Positions 44,524-53,674 of a stretch of DNA of 64,000 bases are shown in pieces. Origin of the DNA: Paenibacillus sp. oral taxon 786 str. D14. Its GTDB lineage: Bacteria; Bacillota; Bacilli; Paenibacillales; Paenibacillaceae. The position numbers and the translations under genes are program-made. The stretch's first letter is position 1; each line of letters begins with the position of its first letter. The notes under the pieces were generated by a model. That model was given only the letters and a program-made list of their open reading frames with translations, did no database searches and was not told the origin of the DNA. Where the stretch lies: positions 301,248 to 365,247 of the forward strand of contig NZ_GG695973.1 in the NCBI RefSeq assembly GCF_000159955.1. Direction: 5' to 3'.

Positions 44524-45579
44524 TCATTGATTGGCCATCGCCTTGCTTGTTTCGATGTTCTTTAAGTGCTCCTTGTAAGTCTTGGCGAACAGGTGCTCCC
44601 CGCTGCCGTCTTTTTTCGTCACATAAAATAGATAGTCCGAGGATTTCGGCTCAAGCGCCGCTTCGATCGATTTGAGGCTAGGCGCAGCGATCGGCCCCGG
44701 AGGCAGCCCTTCATACAAATAGGTATTGTAGGGGCTGTCCACGCTTCGTAAATCCGAATTGAGCAAGCGCTCCTTGGGTTTATCCAGCACATACTGCACC
44801 GTGGCGTCAATTTCCAGCTTCATGCCGTCCTTTAGCCGATTATAGATGACTCCGGCCACCAATGGCCGTTCAGCATCAACAACCACTTCTCGCTCTACCA
44901 GCGAAGCTATCGTCATCAGCTCACTTAACGTAAGGCCGCGAGCCTGCAGCTTTTGTTCAAAATCGGGGATTTTACCGAGCCGGGTACGGGTTTCCTGCAG
45001 CATCCGAGCGATGATGTCCTGCTCGTTGCTGCCTTTTTTCAGCTCATAGGTTTCCGGGAACAAATACCCTTCCAGCCGGTACGTCAACCGCTCGTCCGTC
45101 GGGATTTGCGATAACAGCTCATCGTGAAGACCCGCTGCATCCTTCGCCAGCTGCAAGAACGCGGCTTGATCAACCAAGCCTTCCTCCGCCAGCTTGTCAG
45201 CCATTTGTTTGACCGTGAAGCCCTCGGGAATCGTAAACCGGATCATCTCGGCCTTAACCACGTCGCCGCTGTTCAGCTTGGCGATGATCTCGTCATACGT
45301 CATGCCCGGCTGCATCTCATAGACCCCGGCCTGAAACCGGCTGCCTTCCGACTTCCATTTTAAATACGAAACGAACAAAAAGGAATTTTTAATTAGTCCC
45401 TGGTTTTCCAGCAACTTTGCGATGTCGGCCGTTCCCGTTCCCGGTTCGATCGTAATCTTGACTGGCTGTTCCTTCGCTTCAACCGGGAGCATGCTTGTGT
45501 ACACATAAAATCCGGCCGCCCCTGCTCCGATGATCACGATTAGCAGCAGAACAGCCAGCCATTTCAGCGCTTTCCTCAA
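44524..45579 (-). CDS. mltG: Endolytic transglycosylase MltG (YceG family)
   Basis: The 351-residue membrane protein cleaves nascent peptidoglycan strands. One N-terminal helix (WLAVLLLIVIIGAGAAGFYV) is followed by a LysM-like region and the YceG catalytic domain, with Glu in ASLVEREV and the GLPPGPIAAPS block. TTG 45579 lies eight bases after AAGGGGG; another TTG at 45603 would sit in the terminator stem region. It corresponds to yrrL of the alaS-yrzL-yrrK-yrzB-yrrL block. Confidence 0.9.
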   Translation of the reverse strand: MRKALKWLAVLLLIVIIGAGAAGFYVYTSMLPVEAKEQPVKITIEPGTGTADIAKLLENQGLIKNSFLFVSYLKWKSEGSRFQAGVYEMQPGMTYDEIIAKLNSGDVVKAEMIRFTIPEGFTVKQMADKLAEEGLVDQAAFLQLAKDAAGLHDELLSQIPTDERLTYRLEGYLFPETYELKKGSNEQDIIARMLQETRTRLGKIPDFEQKLQARGLTLSELMTIASLVEREVVVDAERPLVAGVIYNRLKDGMKLEIDATVQYVLDKPKERLLNSDLRSVDSPYNTYLYEGLPPGPIAAPSLKSIEAALEPKSSDYLFYVTKKDGSGEHLFAKTYKEHLKNIETSKAMANQ

Positions 45580-45601
45580 ACCGCCTTCCCCCTTAACAGC
45601 C

Positions 45602-45626
45602 AAAAAGAGCGGAAATCTCCCGCTCT
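45602..45626 (-). terminator. Terminator immediately before mltG
   Basis: AGAGCGG-N7-CCGCTCT-TTTT on the minus strand ends only about 23 bp before the mltG start, leaving no room for a promoter between. It separates the DUF1292 genes from mltG, so mltG depends on readthrough or on a promoter within the preceding gene. Confidence 0.7.
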
Positions 45627-45665
45627 TCCCGGACTGATCTATCGTGCTCTTGCAATGCCTTCCCG

Positions 45666-45965
45666 TTACTCCGGAAAGGTCAATTCATCGTACAGCTCGG
45701 ATACGTTCTCCCATTCCTCGTCGTCATCAATCGTGACCAGTTCCAGCTTATCGCCGCTCGTCACGATCTTGAAAATCTCCGGCTCTTCATCCTTGGACGC
45801 GTCCTCCGGCAATAATACCGCGTAGGCCGCTCCGGCGACGTCAAACTCCTCAACGACTTGATAATAGGAGACATTGCCCGATTCGTCTTCAAGTTCCACG
45901 ACTGGGCCAAATGTGTCGCGAACCCGCGACGTCATTACTGCTTGGTCTGCTGTAAATTCAGTCAT
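45666..45965 (-). CDS. DUF1292-family protein (second copy)
   Basis: This 99-residue acidic protein is rich in Glu and Asp (VVELEDESGNVSYYQVVEEF; IDDDEEWENVSELYDEL). It is a paralogue of the gene just upstream, and shares the DUF1292 pattern D-x-E-G...F-x-V...YA-V-L. ATG 45965 overlaps the stop of the first copy by eight bases (ATGACTGA), indicating translational coupling. Function is unknown. Confidence 0.83.
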   Translation of the reverse strand: MTEFTADQAVMTSRVRDTFGPVVELEDESGNVSYYQVVEEFDVAGAAYAVLLPEDASKDEEPEIFKIVTSGDKLELVTIDDDEEWENVSELYDELTFPE

Positions 45966-46275
45966 TGCCATCTTCTCCATCAAACTCGTCGATAAGCGTA
46001 TTAAAGGTCTCCTCAACGATTTCCCATTCTTCGTCGCTTTCGATCGTGTACAGCTTCAGGTCATCGCCGTCTTCCTCGTAACGGAACGCGTATACCTCTT
46101 CGCTCTCTTCATCTTCATTCCCATCGGAATCCAAAGGAACGACCATCATATACTTGGCGTCCGAACCGTCGACTTCGAATTTCATAATCACTTCGAACTC
46201 TTCTTCATTGCCCTCTTCATCGGGGATATAAATAATTTCCGGTTCTTCTTCATTTCCGATACGATCTTTAGACAT
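45958..46275 (-). CDS. yrzB: DUF1292-family protein YrzB
   Basis: The 105-residue, strongly acidic protein of unknown function corresponds by position to yrzB of B. subtilis, between ruvX and mltG. The DUF1292 core is EIIYIPDEEGNEEEFEVIMK and VYAFRYEEDGDDLKLYTIES. A second DUF1292 gene follows with an overlap, an arrangement that looks like a tandem duplication. Confidence 0.86.
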   Translation of the reverse strand: MSKDRIGNEEEPEIIYIPDEEGNEEEFEVIMKFEVDGSDAKYMMVVPLDSDGNEDEESEEVYAFRYEEDGDDLKLYTIESDEEWEIVEETFNTLIDEFDGEDGND

Positions 46276-46287
46276 ACGCGATCACCC

Positions 46288-46704
46288 TCACTTTATACTC
46301 TTAGAGTCCAAATAATTTTGCAAAATCAAGCTGGCGGCCATCTTGTCGACGACACCTTTGCGTTTCTTCCGGCTGACATCCGCATCCAGCAGCGTACGCT
46401 GCGCAGAAACGGTGGTCAGCCGTTCATCCCAGAGATGCACGGGCAGATTCAGCTTAGCCCGCAGATCCTCGGCAAACGCCATGCATATTTCTCCACGGGG
46501 ACCAATCGTACCGTTCATATTCTTGGGCAAACCCACAACGATCTCTTCCACCTCGTGCTGCTTCACAAGCTCGGCGATGCGCTCAAATTCGCTGCCTTCC
46601 TTGCGGCGCTCGATGGTTTCGAGCCCTTGGGCGGTCCAACCCAAGCTGTCGCTCACAGCCACTCCGATCCGCCGATCCCCGTAGTCTAGGCCCATGATTT
46701 TCAT
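46288..46704 (-). CDS. ruvX: Putative Holliday junction resolvase RuvX/YqgF
   Basis: The 138-residue RNase H-fold nuclease is implicated in pre-16S rRNA processing and Holliday junction resolution. GLDYGDRRIGVAVSD carries the first catalytic Asp, VVGLPKNMNGTIGPR the second block, and LWDERLTTVSAQR the last. ATG 46704 has AAAGGAG upstream. It is the yrrK position in the conserved block. Confidence 0.92.
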   Translation of the reverse strand: MKIMGLDYGDRRIGVAVSDSLGWTAQGLETIERRKEGSEFERIAELVKQHEVEEIVVGLPKNMNGTIGPRGEICMAFAEDLRAKLNLPVHLWDERLTTVSAQRTLLDADVSRKKRKGVVDKMAASLILQNYLDSKSIK

Positions 46705-46763
46705 GTATTGCTCCTTTAAATGCGGATCCACCGCTTATCCGTTCTTGAGAAGGTTCGCTGCCA

Positions 46764-47024
46764 TCAACGGTGATTCGCCATGTAAAAGCGCACCAGCTCT
46801 TCGATCAGCTCGTCGCGTTCCTTCTTGCGAACCAAACTTCTCGCATTGTTATGACGCGGTATATAGGCCGGATCCCCCGATAACAGATATCCGACGATCT
46901 GGTTTACCGGATTATACTCCTTCTCCTGCAAAGCCTGGTAAACCGTAAGAAGAATCTCCTGCGCCGACGCTTCTAGTTCATCGCCCTTGACGTTAAATTT
47001 GACGGTTTTATCCATGGAGTCCAT
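46764..47024 (-). CDS. IreB-family regulatory protein (YrzL)
   Basis: The 86-residue protein of the DUF965/IreB family shows [20 protein letters not shown] and [20 protein letters not shown]. In Enterococcus, IreB is phosphorylated by the kinase IreK and affects cephalosporin tolerance. It lies between alaS and ruvX, as usual in Firmicutes. I chose ATG 47024 after AGGTG; an ATG three codons later is equally possible. Confidence 0.9.
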   Translation of the reverse strand: MDSMDKTVKFNVKGDELEASAQEILLTVYQALQEKEYNPVNQIVGYLLSGDPAYIPRHNNARSLVRKKERDELIEELVRFYMANHR

Positions 47025-47158
47025 GATGACACCTCGCTTCTTCGACATACGCCTTTATGATCGCAGCTGTTTTCCTCTTAGCCTAATCATACTATACCAT
47101 ATCATGGGTTCCATAAGGAAATTTTCAGTGATATGCCCCGTCAAATTTCACCACCTTC

Positions 47159-49783
47159 TCAGGCTTGGGAAGCAATCCACTCCGCTGCTACTTTTAATGC
47201 TTCGTCCAGCTTGCTGGCATCCTTGCCTCCGGCCTGAGCCATATCCGGACGACCGCCGCCTCCGCCGCCGCATACCGCCGCAATTTCCTTGACGAGCTTG
47301 CCGGCATGCAATCCGCGAGCCACTTCTTCCTTCGGAACAACGACGACAAAATTTACTTTGTCTTCGTTTGGCGCGCCCAACACCAGCACGGCATCCGGCA
47401 ATTTCACCTTCAGCTCGTCAGCCAGCGTGCGCAGCGCATCCATACTGCCGGCTTGCACGCGTGCAGCCAACAGCTTGGTTTGGCCAACGCTCACCACTTG
47501 GCTCGTCAATTCGCCGGCTTCGATGACGCTCAGCTTGCTTTGCAGCGATTCGTTCTCACGACTCAATTCCTTAAGCTGCTGGAACAATCCCTCAACCCGC
47601 TTCGGCACATCGTTTACGTTGGCTTTCAACAGGCCAGCCGCTTGCTTCAGCAGGTCCAGCTGTCCATCCATAAACAGATATGCGCCGCGTCCAGTCACCG
47701 CTTCGATCCGGCGTACCCCGGAACCGATGCCGCTTTCGCTGACGATTTTGAACAGGCCGATCTCAGCCGAGTTGTTCACGTGGCAGCCGCCGCAAAGCTC
47801 CAAGCTGTAGTCGCCAACCTTGACGACGCGGACGATGTCCCCGTACTTCTCACCGAACAGCGCCATTGCCCCCATCGCTTTCGCTTCATCAATTGGCTTC
47901 AGCGAGGTCGTTACAGGCAAGGCATTCCAAATCTGTTCGTTGACGCGGCGTTCGATTTCGGCCAGTTCCTCCGGCGAGATGCTGCCGAGGTGGGAGAAGT
48001 CGAAGCGCAAGCGCTGCGGTTCAACGAGGGAGCCGGCCTGGTTCACGTGTTCGCCAAGCGTCTCCTTCAACGCTTTATGCAGCAGATGGGTTGCCGTATG
48101 GTTCTTCACCGTATGGCTGCGTTGTTCCCGATCCACGGAAGCGGTAACTTCGGCACCAACCCGCAGTTCGCCGGTCTTCACCGTGACTTGATGGACATGC
48201 TGCCCATGAGGGGCTTTAAACAAGCCTTCCACGGTTGCGCTAGCGGAGTCGTTGTGAATCGTCCCCTGGTCGCTGACCTGACCGCCGCTTTCCGCATAGA
48301 ACGGCGTGGAAGCCAGAATCACTTGACCCGATTGGCCCTCACCAAGCGTATCCACGAAAGCGTCGTCGACCACAATAGCTACAATGCTGGTGGTAACTTC
48401 AAGCTCATTATATCCAACGAATTCGGTTTTAGTCGTAAAATCCGCCAAAACGCCGCCCTGCACCATCATGCTGCCGCTTTCGTGACGGGCTGCCCGGGCG
48501 CGTTCACGTTGTTCTTCCATCGCTGCTTCAAAGCCTTCGCGATCGACGCTAAGACCATGCTCCGCTGCGAAATCCTCAGTCAAATCCAGCGGGAAGCCGT
48601 AGGTGTCGTACAGCTTAAACGCATCGTCCCCGCTGATCTGCGTGCGTCCTTGCGCTTTCGCTTCGGCACTGATATCGGCCAGAATAGCCAAGCCGTCGCT
48701 CAACGTTTCATGGAAGCGTTCCTCTTCGGTGCGGATGACTTTCTCAATAAACTCGCGTTTAATAACAACATCCGGATAATAGGTGCCCATAATGTCGCCA
48801 ACCGTCTCTACCAAGCTGAACATAAACGGTTTGTCCAATCCGATCAGCTTGCCATAACGTACCGCACGGCGCAGCAGGCGGCGAATGACATAGCCGCGGC
48901 CTTCGTTCGACGGCAGGACGCCGTCAGCTACCGCAAAGGTCACCGTACGGATATGGTCGGCGATAACCTTAAGTGCGACGTCACTGTCCTCAGCAGCGCC
49001 GTAAGTTACCCCAGCCAGGCTTGCCGTTTTTTGGATAATCGGTTGGAACAGGTCGGTGTCGAAGTTGGAGTTCACGTCCTGCAAAATCGACGCAAACCGC
49101 TCGAGGCCGGCCCCGGTATCGATGTTTTTATTCGGAAGCGGCGTATAGCTGCCGTCCTTGTTGTGGTTGAATTGTGAGAACACCAGATTCCACACTTCAA
49201 GGAACCGTTCATTTTCCCCGCCCGGGTAACATTCCGGATCAGATAGATCGCCGTAAGCTTCGCCGCGGTCGTAGAAAATTTCCGTACAAGGTCCGCAAGG
49301 CCCTTCACCGATATCCCAGAAGTTATCCTCCAGCTTAATGATGCGATCTGCAGGGATCCCGATTTTTTCATTCCACAGCTTAAACGCTTCTTCATCCTCA
49401 GGATATACGGTGACCGACAGGCGATCCGGATCAAAACCGATCCATTTCTTGTCCGTCAGGAATTCCCAAGCCCAAGTAATCGCTTCTTCTTTAAAATAGT
49501 CCCCGATCGAGAAATTGCCCAGCATCTCAAAAAACGTATGGTGCCGGCGCGTCTTCCCGACGTTTTCGATATCATTCGTGCGAATACATTTTTGCGAGTT
49601 GGCGAGGCGCGGATTTTCCGGCTTTATCCGCCCGTCGAAATAAGGCTTCAGCGGCGCCATCCCTGCATTGATCCACAAGAGCGAAGGATCGTTATGCGGG
49701 ACGAGTGAAGCGCTGGGTTCGATTTTATGGCCTTTGCTGGCAAAGAACTCCAGCCATTTGGAACGGATTTCACTTGCTTTCAT
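47159..49783 (-). CDS. alaS: Alanyl-tRNA synthetase
   Basis: This 874-residue enzyme is complete. The class II catalytic core includes [19 protein letters not shown] and TGAGLERF. The editing domain has [11 protein letters not shown] and [13 protein letters not shown], which bind zinc, and the C-Ala region ends with [23 protein letters not shown] precedes ATG 49783. An alanine T-box lies in its leader. It heads the alaS-ireB-ruvX-yrzB block. Confidence 0.97.
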   Translation of the reverse strand: MKASEIRSKWLEFFASKGHKIEPSASLVPHNDPSLLWINAGMAPLKPYFDGRIKPENPRLANSQKCIRTNDIENVGKTRRHHTFFEMLGNFSIGDYFKEEAITWAWEFLTDKKWIGFDPDRLSVTVYPEDEEAFKLWNEKIGIPADRIIKLEDNFWDIGEGPCGPCTEIFYDRGEAYGDLSDPECYPGGENERFLEVWNLVFSQFNHNKDGSYTPLPNKNIDTGAGLERFASILQDVNSNFDTDLFQPIIQKTASLAGVTYGAAEDSDVALKVIADHIRTVTFAVADGVLPSNEGRGYVIRRLLRRAVRYGKLIGLDKPFMFSLVETVGDIMGTYYPDVVIKREFIEKVIRTEEERFHETLSDGLAILADISAEAKAQGRTQISGDDAFKLYDTYGFPLDLTEDFAAEHGLSVDREGFEAAMEEQRERARAARHESGSMMVQGGVLADFTTKTEFVGYNELEVTTSIVAIVVDDAFVDTLGEGQSGQVILASTPFYAESGGQVSDQGTIHNDSASATVEGLFKAPHGQHVHQVTVKTGELRVGAEVTASVDREQRSHTVKNHTATHLLHKALKETLGEHVNQAGSLVEPQRLRFDFSHLGSISPEELAEIERRVNEQIWNALPVTTSLKPIDEAKAMGAMALFGEKYGDIVRVVKVGDYSLELCGGCHVNNSAEIGLFKIVSESGIGSGVRRIEAVTGRGAYLFMDGQLDLLKQAAGLLKANVNDVPKRVEGLFQQLKELSRENESLQSKLSVIEAGELTSQVVSVGQTKLLAARVQAGSMDALRTLADELKVKLPDAVLVLGAPNEDKVNFVVVVPKEEVARGLHAGKLVKEIAAVCGGGGGGRPDMAQAGGKDASKLDEALKVAAEWIASQA

Positions 49784-49804
49784 CGTCTTGACCTCCTAAA
49801 TGTT

Positions 49805-50105
49805 CCTCTAAAAATAAAAACGCCCCTGAAAATCAGGGACGATTTGCATCGCGGTACCACCCTGGTTATCGCTTCCGATGCGGCTGGACGGGTTGTCCGC
49901 CGGCGTTCTAAAGCGATCGCCTCGTCGGTCCGATAACGGGGACCTGCCGGTGAATTTGTAGCCCACACTCCGAAATTAGCTTTCCGTCCGCGCGAGATTT
50001 CAGGTTCTCTCAGCCACCGCCTCGGCCCCCCTTGCGGGACGCCGCCTGCAGCGGAACCCTTCTCTGGCAAATCCGCTTGCCGAACGTACTTGATTTCATC
50101 AACGC
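49805..50105 (-). promoter_or_regulatory. T-box riboswitch (alanine) controlling alaS
   Basis: The minus-strand leader contains the T-box core AACCAGGGTGGTACCGCG and a terminator CGTCCCTG-ATTTT-CAGGGGCG followed by TTTTTATTTTT. In the upstream Stem I region a GCU triplet (49960-49962) sits in the context GTGTGG-GCU-ACAAA, fitting the specifier loop for alanine. Uncharged tRNA-Ala should bind and allow readthrough. Confidence 0.9.
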
Positions 50106-50131
50106 TTTGAAAATTTTCACATAACATTTTA

Positions 50132-50160
50132 AGTATATAAGGCGAGGAACGCCGTGTCAA
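50132..50160 (-). promoter_or_regulatory. Promoter of the alaS T-box transcript
   Basis: TTGACA, a 17-base spacer and TATACT on the minus strand give a near-consensus sigma-A promoter just upstream of the T-box. Confidence 0.85.
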
Positions 50161-50180
50161 TGCAGCTTGTCCACCTTGCG

Positions 50181-51206
50181 TTACATCGCTTTGCGGCGAA
50201 CGTAGTAGGCATAGAAATGCTGAATAACTACCTTCACCACGGCAAAAAACGGCACCGCCAAAATCAACCCGGGCACCCCCGCCAACTCCCCGCCAATGAG
50301 AAGCGCCAAAATGATCAGCATCGGGTGCATATGTAAGCTACGTCCAACCACCTGCGGGGAAATGACGTTACTTTCGATCGTTTGGCACAGCATGTTGACG
50401 AGCAGGACCAGCAGCACCATTTTCCAAGAAATCGTTGTCGCCATAACCAAGGCCGGGGCAGCCCCGAGAAATGGGCCCAGGTAAGGGATGATGTTGCACA
50501 GAGCAACCACTCCCGCCAGCAGCAGCGCAAACGGCATGCCGATTAACATATAGCCGATATAGGCGAGCACACCGATAATGACGCACACCAGCAGTTGCCC
50601 CCGGACATAGTTACCCAGAGCCATATCGATTTCCTTCAGCAGCGTGATGATCGACTTGCGCCGCGAGCGCGGCAAGTACTGCAGGATCAGCCGCTCGATC
50701 AGCTCGATGTCCTTCAGCATGTAGAAGATCAGGAACGGGATAATAAACGCATTAAACACGACGCCGATCGTTGTTCCGATATTGTCCAGGAAGCCGGAGA
50801 TAGCGCTTGCCAAGCGGTTTTCAAATTGATAAAACCAGTTGTTCATCCCCATGCGGATGCTCCCCGGCAAAATACCGTTGTCCCAACGATTCATCATTTG
50901 CTGGGTGTGAAGGGTAAGCTCCGGCAAATGCTCGCCCAGCTCCTCCAGCTGTTCGACGAACATCGGAATCACGTTCATGAGCACCACGCACAAGCCGGTC
51001 AGAAACACCGCATAGATCAGCAGCACGGCCATCGTCCGCGGCACCCTCCGCCCGCCAAGCATCCGAACGATCGGATTTAAGACATAAGAAATAATGATGG
51101 CGATGACAAACGGAGCGAAAACGGCCTTCAAAAATCGGTAGACGAGCGCAAACATCGGCCGCAGCTGCCACACAAAAACAGGATCACCAGCCCCAACAAC
51201 AGCCAA
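50181..51206 (-). CDS. AI-2E-family transporter (YrrI-like), frameshifted N-terminus
   Basis: This frame encodes most of a PerM/AI-2E-type membrane protein. Visible blocks are FVIAIIISYVLNPIVRMLGG, IIPFLIFYMLKDIELIERLI, CNIIPYLGPFLGAAPAL and the C-terminal LLIGGELAGVPGLILAVPFF. The first transmembrane segment is missing from this frame and lies in the next frame over (51128-51373). Inserting one base into the A5 run at 51174-51178 joins them smoothly (...LFF-VWQLRPMFALVYRF). No ribosome binding site precedes the local TTG 51206. So it is a frameshift mutation, slippage or sequence error. The position before alaS matches yrrI. Confidence 0.8.
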   Translation of the reverse strand: MAVVGAGDPVFVWQLRPMFALVYRFLKAVFAPFVIAIIISYVLNPIVRMLGGRRVPRTMAVLLIYAVFLTGLCVVLMNVIPMFVEQLEELGEHLPELTLHTQQMMNRWDNGILPGSIRMGMNNWFYQFENRLASAISGFLDNIGTTIGVVFNAFIIPFLIFYMLKDIELIERLILQYLPRSRRKSIITLLKEIDMALGNYVRGQLLVCVIIGVLAYIGYMLIGMPFALLLAGVVALCNIIPYLGPFLGAAPALVMATTISWKMVLLVLLVNMLCQTIESNVISPQVVGRSLHMHPMLIILALLIGGELAGVPGLILAVPFFAVVKVVIQHFYAYYVRRKAM

Positions 51207-51373
51207 ACGCCATATTGGAACAGCTTGCTTTGGGTGATCGGTACCAGCGGTTGCTTCTGCTCTTCCCGCTCTTCTTGCTTTTTCGGTTCCTTTTGCGCTT
51301 GCTCCTTCTGCTGCTTGTGCGCTTGCTCCTTCTGCTGCTTGTGCGCTTGCTCCTTCTGTTCATTGGGTCCCAT
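51128..51373 (-). pseudogene. N-terminal fragment of the YrrI-like transporter, with KEQAHKQQ repeats
   Basis: These 81 codons carry the start, a charged head made of the octapeptide KEQAHKQQ repeated, and the first transmembrane segment (KLFQYGVWLLLGLVILFLCG). They then run out of frame at a homopolymer and stop. The remainder of the protein continues in the overlapping frame 50181-51206. AI-2E-family proteins normally begin a few residues before this helix, so the Lys/Glu/Gln head of about 45 residues is an unusual extension. Confidence 0.7.
51294..51365. repeat. 24-bp tandem repeat coding for KEQAHKQQ
   Basis: The unit gcgcttgctccttctgctgc plus ttgt occurs in about three head-to-tail copies, the last diverged. 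It expands the charged head of the YrrI-like protein in frame by eight residues per copy. Confidence 0.8.
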
Positions 51374-51670
51374 CGATGCTACGCCCCTCCCTACTTCACA
51401 GCGAATTACTCGTATAGATCAGTATTTGTCTGGGAAGGTAAATTTATGAGAGGGGGCGGCGAAGAGGCGGGGATGTGGGGTACGAGAGCTTGAAAAGAGT
51501 TGAAGTTTAGTTTCTCCAGAATCATTTCCCCCTCTGGCCTTTGGTGCTCTTCTTCATCGCTCCCACCAATCCCCGGTTCTTCGCCGCCGGGGGGTGTAGC
51601 TGTGGCCCGGCAATCTGCAAGGCATGATTGTCCGGGCATGTAAGTAAGGATTGCGTGGAGCCGCTTGCTC

Positions 51671-51855
51671 GTAACGGACCTGAGAGACGCTATTAGGTCA
51701 TTTCCCGTCCATTTCCCGATGTAACGGACCCAGTGGCCCTTAATCAGCTCGAAATGCAGCTAACAGGGGCAACTCCAGTTGAATAAGGTCTTCTCAGTCC
51801 GTTAGATTCCCGACTACCGGATCCAGAAGCGAATAAGGTCTCCTGGGTCCGTTAG
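51671..51855. repeat. Four copies of a CTAACGGACC-type interspersed repeat
   Basis: The consensus CTAACGGACYCAGGAGACCT plus TATTCGCTT appears twice on the plus strand (51671-51699, 51721-51750) and twice inverted (51779-51805, 51826-51855). The inverted pairs could fold into a large cruciform or hairpin. Copies differ by 15-30 percent. Such words recur in intergenic DNA of Paenibacillus as far as I recall; nothing suggests coding. Confidence 0.65.
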
Positions 51856-51878
51856 ACCCCCCACGGACATCCACAACC

Positions 51879-51920
51879 AAAAAGCCCGGATACATCTGGT
51901 GTTACCGATGCATCCGGGCT
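51879..51920 (-). terminator. Terminator of the mannitol operon
   Basis: AGCCCGGATGCAT pairs with ATGTATCCGGGCT and is followed by TTTTTGG on the minus strand. It lies 120 bp past the mtlD stop. Confidence 0.8.
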
Positions 51921-52042
51921 GCTGAAGCGAGCCGGAGAAGAGCTTCAAGCCTCTCATCTCATCCGTGACAAACGGCGGACAAGAGCGGCCCGAGGTCGTT
52001 ATTCACATGCCCTGAATAAGCTCTTCCCCTGCTTGCCACCGC

Positions 52043-53197
52043 TTAGCGGCTCTTCAACTCCTCATAATGCGCCAGCACCGCTTGATGGATCGGGTGCTCG
52101 GCGTCGAGGCCGGTGTATTTGGCCAGGGTCTGCGAAGCGCCAACTTCTCGCAGCGACGCCTGCAGCTCCGCGGCTTCCGGGTCGTCCGGAACATCGAAAC
52201 AGAGCGCCATCGCCATCGTCAGCGCCAGGTAGCCGTATCCAAACTCCCGTTCATACGCCTGCGTTGCCGGGGAGACCAGCCGATCGCCGGCGGACAGCTT
52301 GCGGATCGGTGAACGGCCGACCCGCGAAACCTCGTCCGTCAGCGCCGGATTGGCGAAGCGCTCCAGAATCGTATCGATATACGCCTGATGCTCGGCTGGC
52401 GAAAATCCATGTTTCGCCACAAGCACCGCCCCGGTCTCCGAGAGGACGGCGCGCACATGCTGGGCGACTTTTTGATCATTCATCGCTTCCTGAATCGTGG
52501 CATGGCCCTGCAGATATCCCATATAAGCGGCCGAGCAATGGCCGGTATTTACGGTAAACAGCTTGCGTTCGATATAAGGCTCCAACCGGTCAACATAGTG
52601 AACGCCTTCGACCCGATGGAAGCCGTCAAACATTTGCGATTGGTCAACCGCCCATTCATAAAAAGGTTCCACCACAACCTGCAGCGGGTCCTCATGCTGT
52701 TGCAACGGAACGATCCGGTCGACCGCCGCATCGGGAAACGCTACATGACGGTCCGCCCACTGCCGTGTGGCTTCATCCAACTGGGCATAGACATGCTCCT
52801 TGAGCTGGGAGCTGCCGCCGATCGCGTTCTCGCAGGCAATGATATGCAGCGGGGAAGCCGCAGCTTCGTTTTTCCGCAACACCAGCCCTTGGGCGATCGT
52901 ACCGGCGATATGCTTCAGGATGGTCACACCAACCGCCGTCGTGACCAAATCGGCCTCAGCAATCGTCTGGGCAGCAGCAGCGGGATCACTCATACTGTTA
53001 ATCGCCGTCACGCCTTTTACGATGACCGTCTCCTGCTGATCGCTCGCCAGGGTAACAGGGTATTCCTTACGCCGTGCCAACTCCGAAACGAGCTTCTCGT
53101 TCACATCGACAAAGCATACTTCGTAACCGGAACGGGACAACAGCAAACCGATAAATCCTCTGCCGATATTGCCTGCACCAAAATGGACCGCCTTCAT
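52043..53197 (-). CDS. mtlD: Mannitol-1-phosphate 5-dehydrogenase
   Basis: This 384-residue enzyme oxidises mannitol-1-phosphate to fructose-6-phosphate with NAD. The nucleotide loop HFGAGNIGRGFIG is at the start, and the catalytic block with Lys is ERKLFTVNTGHCSAAYMGYL. It overlaps the mtlF stop by four bases (ATGA) and ends the mtlA-mtlR-mtlF-mtlD operon. Confidence 0.95.
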   Translation of the reverse strand: MKAVHFGAGNIGRGFIGLLLSRSGYEVCFVDVNEKLVSELARRKEYPVTLASDQQETVIVKGVTAINSMSDPAAAAQTIAEADLVTTAVGVTILKHIAGTIAQGLVLRKNEAAASPLHIIACENAIGGSSQLKEHVYAQLDEATRQWADRHVAFPDAAVDRIVPLQQHEDPLQVVVEPFYEWAVDQSQMFDGFHRVEGVHYVDRLEPYIERKLFTVNTGHCSAAYMGYLQGHATIQEAMNDQKVAQHVRAVLSETGAVLVAKHGFSPAEHQAYIDTILERFANPALTDEVSRVGRSPIRKLSAGDRLVSPATQAYEREFGYGYLALTMAMALCFDVPDDPEAAELQASLREVGASQTLAKYTGLDAEHPIHQAVLAHYEELKSR

Positions 53198-53631
53198 CCT
53201 TCCATGCCCCCTTCAAGGATCTCCGCAATTTCTTCTTCCGTTGTGGCATTCATAATTCGTTCCAAATTGGATTCGTCCGTGAACACCATAGCGACATTGG
53301 TCAGTACTTCCATGTGATCCCCGCCGGCTGCGGCGATGCCAATCACGATAAAGGCCGGCTCATCCCCGCCGAAATCAACGCCTTCAGGGAAGCGGACAAC
53401 CGACAGTCCGGTCGAGAAAATCATGCCTTTGGCTTCTTTCGTCCCGTGCGGGATCGCCAAACCTCCGCCCATATAGGTGGAGACGATCTCTTCACGCTCG
53501 ATCATTTTGTCCACGTATTCTTCCGTCACATGACCCGCGTCAACCAGCAGCTTTCCGGCGAGGCGGATCGCTTCATATTTATCGCTCGCTTTTCCATTTA
53601 ATATAATTTTCTCTTTAGACAATAATTTCAT
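53194..53631 (-). CDS. mtlF: PTS mannitol-specific EIIA component
   Basis: The 145-residue EIIA protein is phosphorylated by HPr on His62 (GGGLAIPHGTKEAKG) and passes phosphate to the EIIB domain of MtlA. The separate EIIA is typical of Bacillus and Geobacillus mannitol systems. ATG 53631 follows AAGGGAGAG. An upstream frame start at 53652 is less likely. Confidence 0.93.
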   Translation of the reverse strand: MKLLSKEKIILNGKASDKYEAIRLAGKLLVDAGHVTEEYVDKMIEREEIVSTYMGGGLAIPHGTKEAKGMIFSTGLSVVRFPEGVDFGGDEPAFIVIGIAAAGGDHMEVLTNVAMVFTDESNLERIMNATTEEEIAEILEGGMEG

Positions 53632-53674
53632 GATTGTTCTCTCCCTTTCCACGTTATCCTATCTTCTCTTTTGT

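Larger units (their letters stand above)
51374..52042. other. Intergenic region between the mtl operon and the yrrI-like gene
   Basis: This 669-bp gap holds four TAACGGAC-type repeats (51671-51855) and the mtl terminator (51879-51920). An open frame at 51406-51639 has no ribosome binding site and no recognisable product. I see no RNA gene. Confidence 0.55.

Noticed and set aside
47306-49177. 623-codon open frame antisense to alaS
   Set aside because: It is the shadow of a GC-rich, strongly biased coding strand.
51406-51639. 77-codon open frame in the gap after the mtl operon
   Set aside because: No ribosome binding site, low-complexity Pro/Glu/Ser composition and no resemblance to a known protein.
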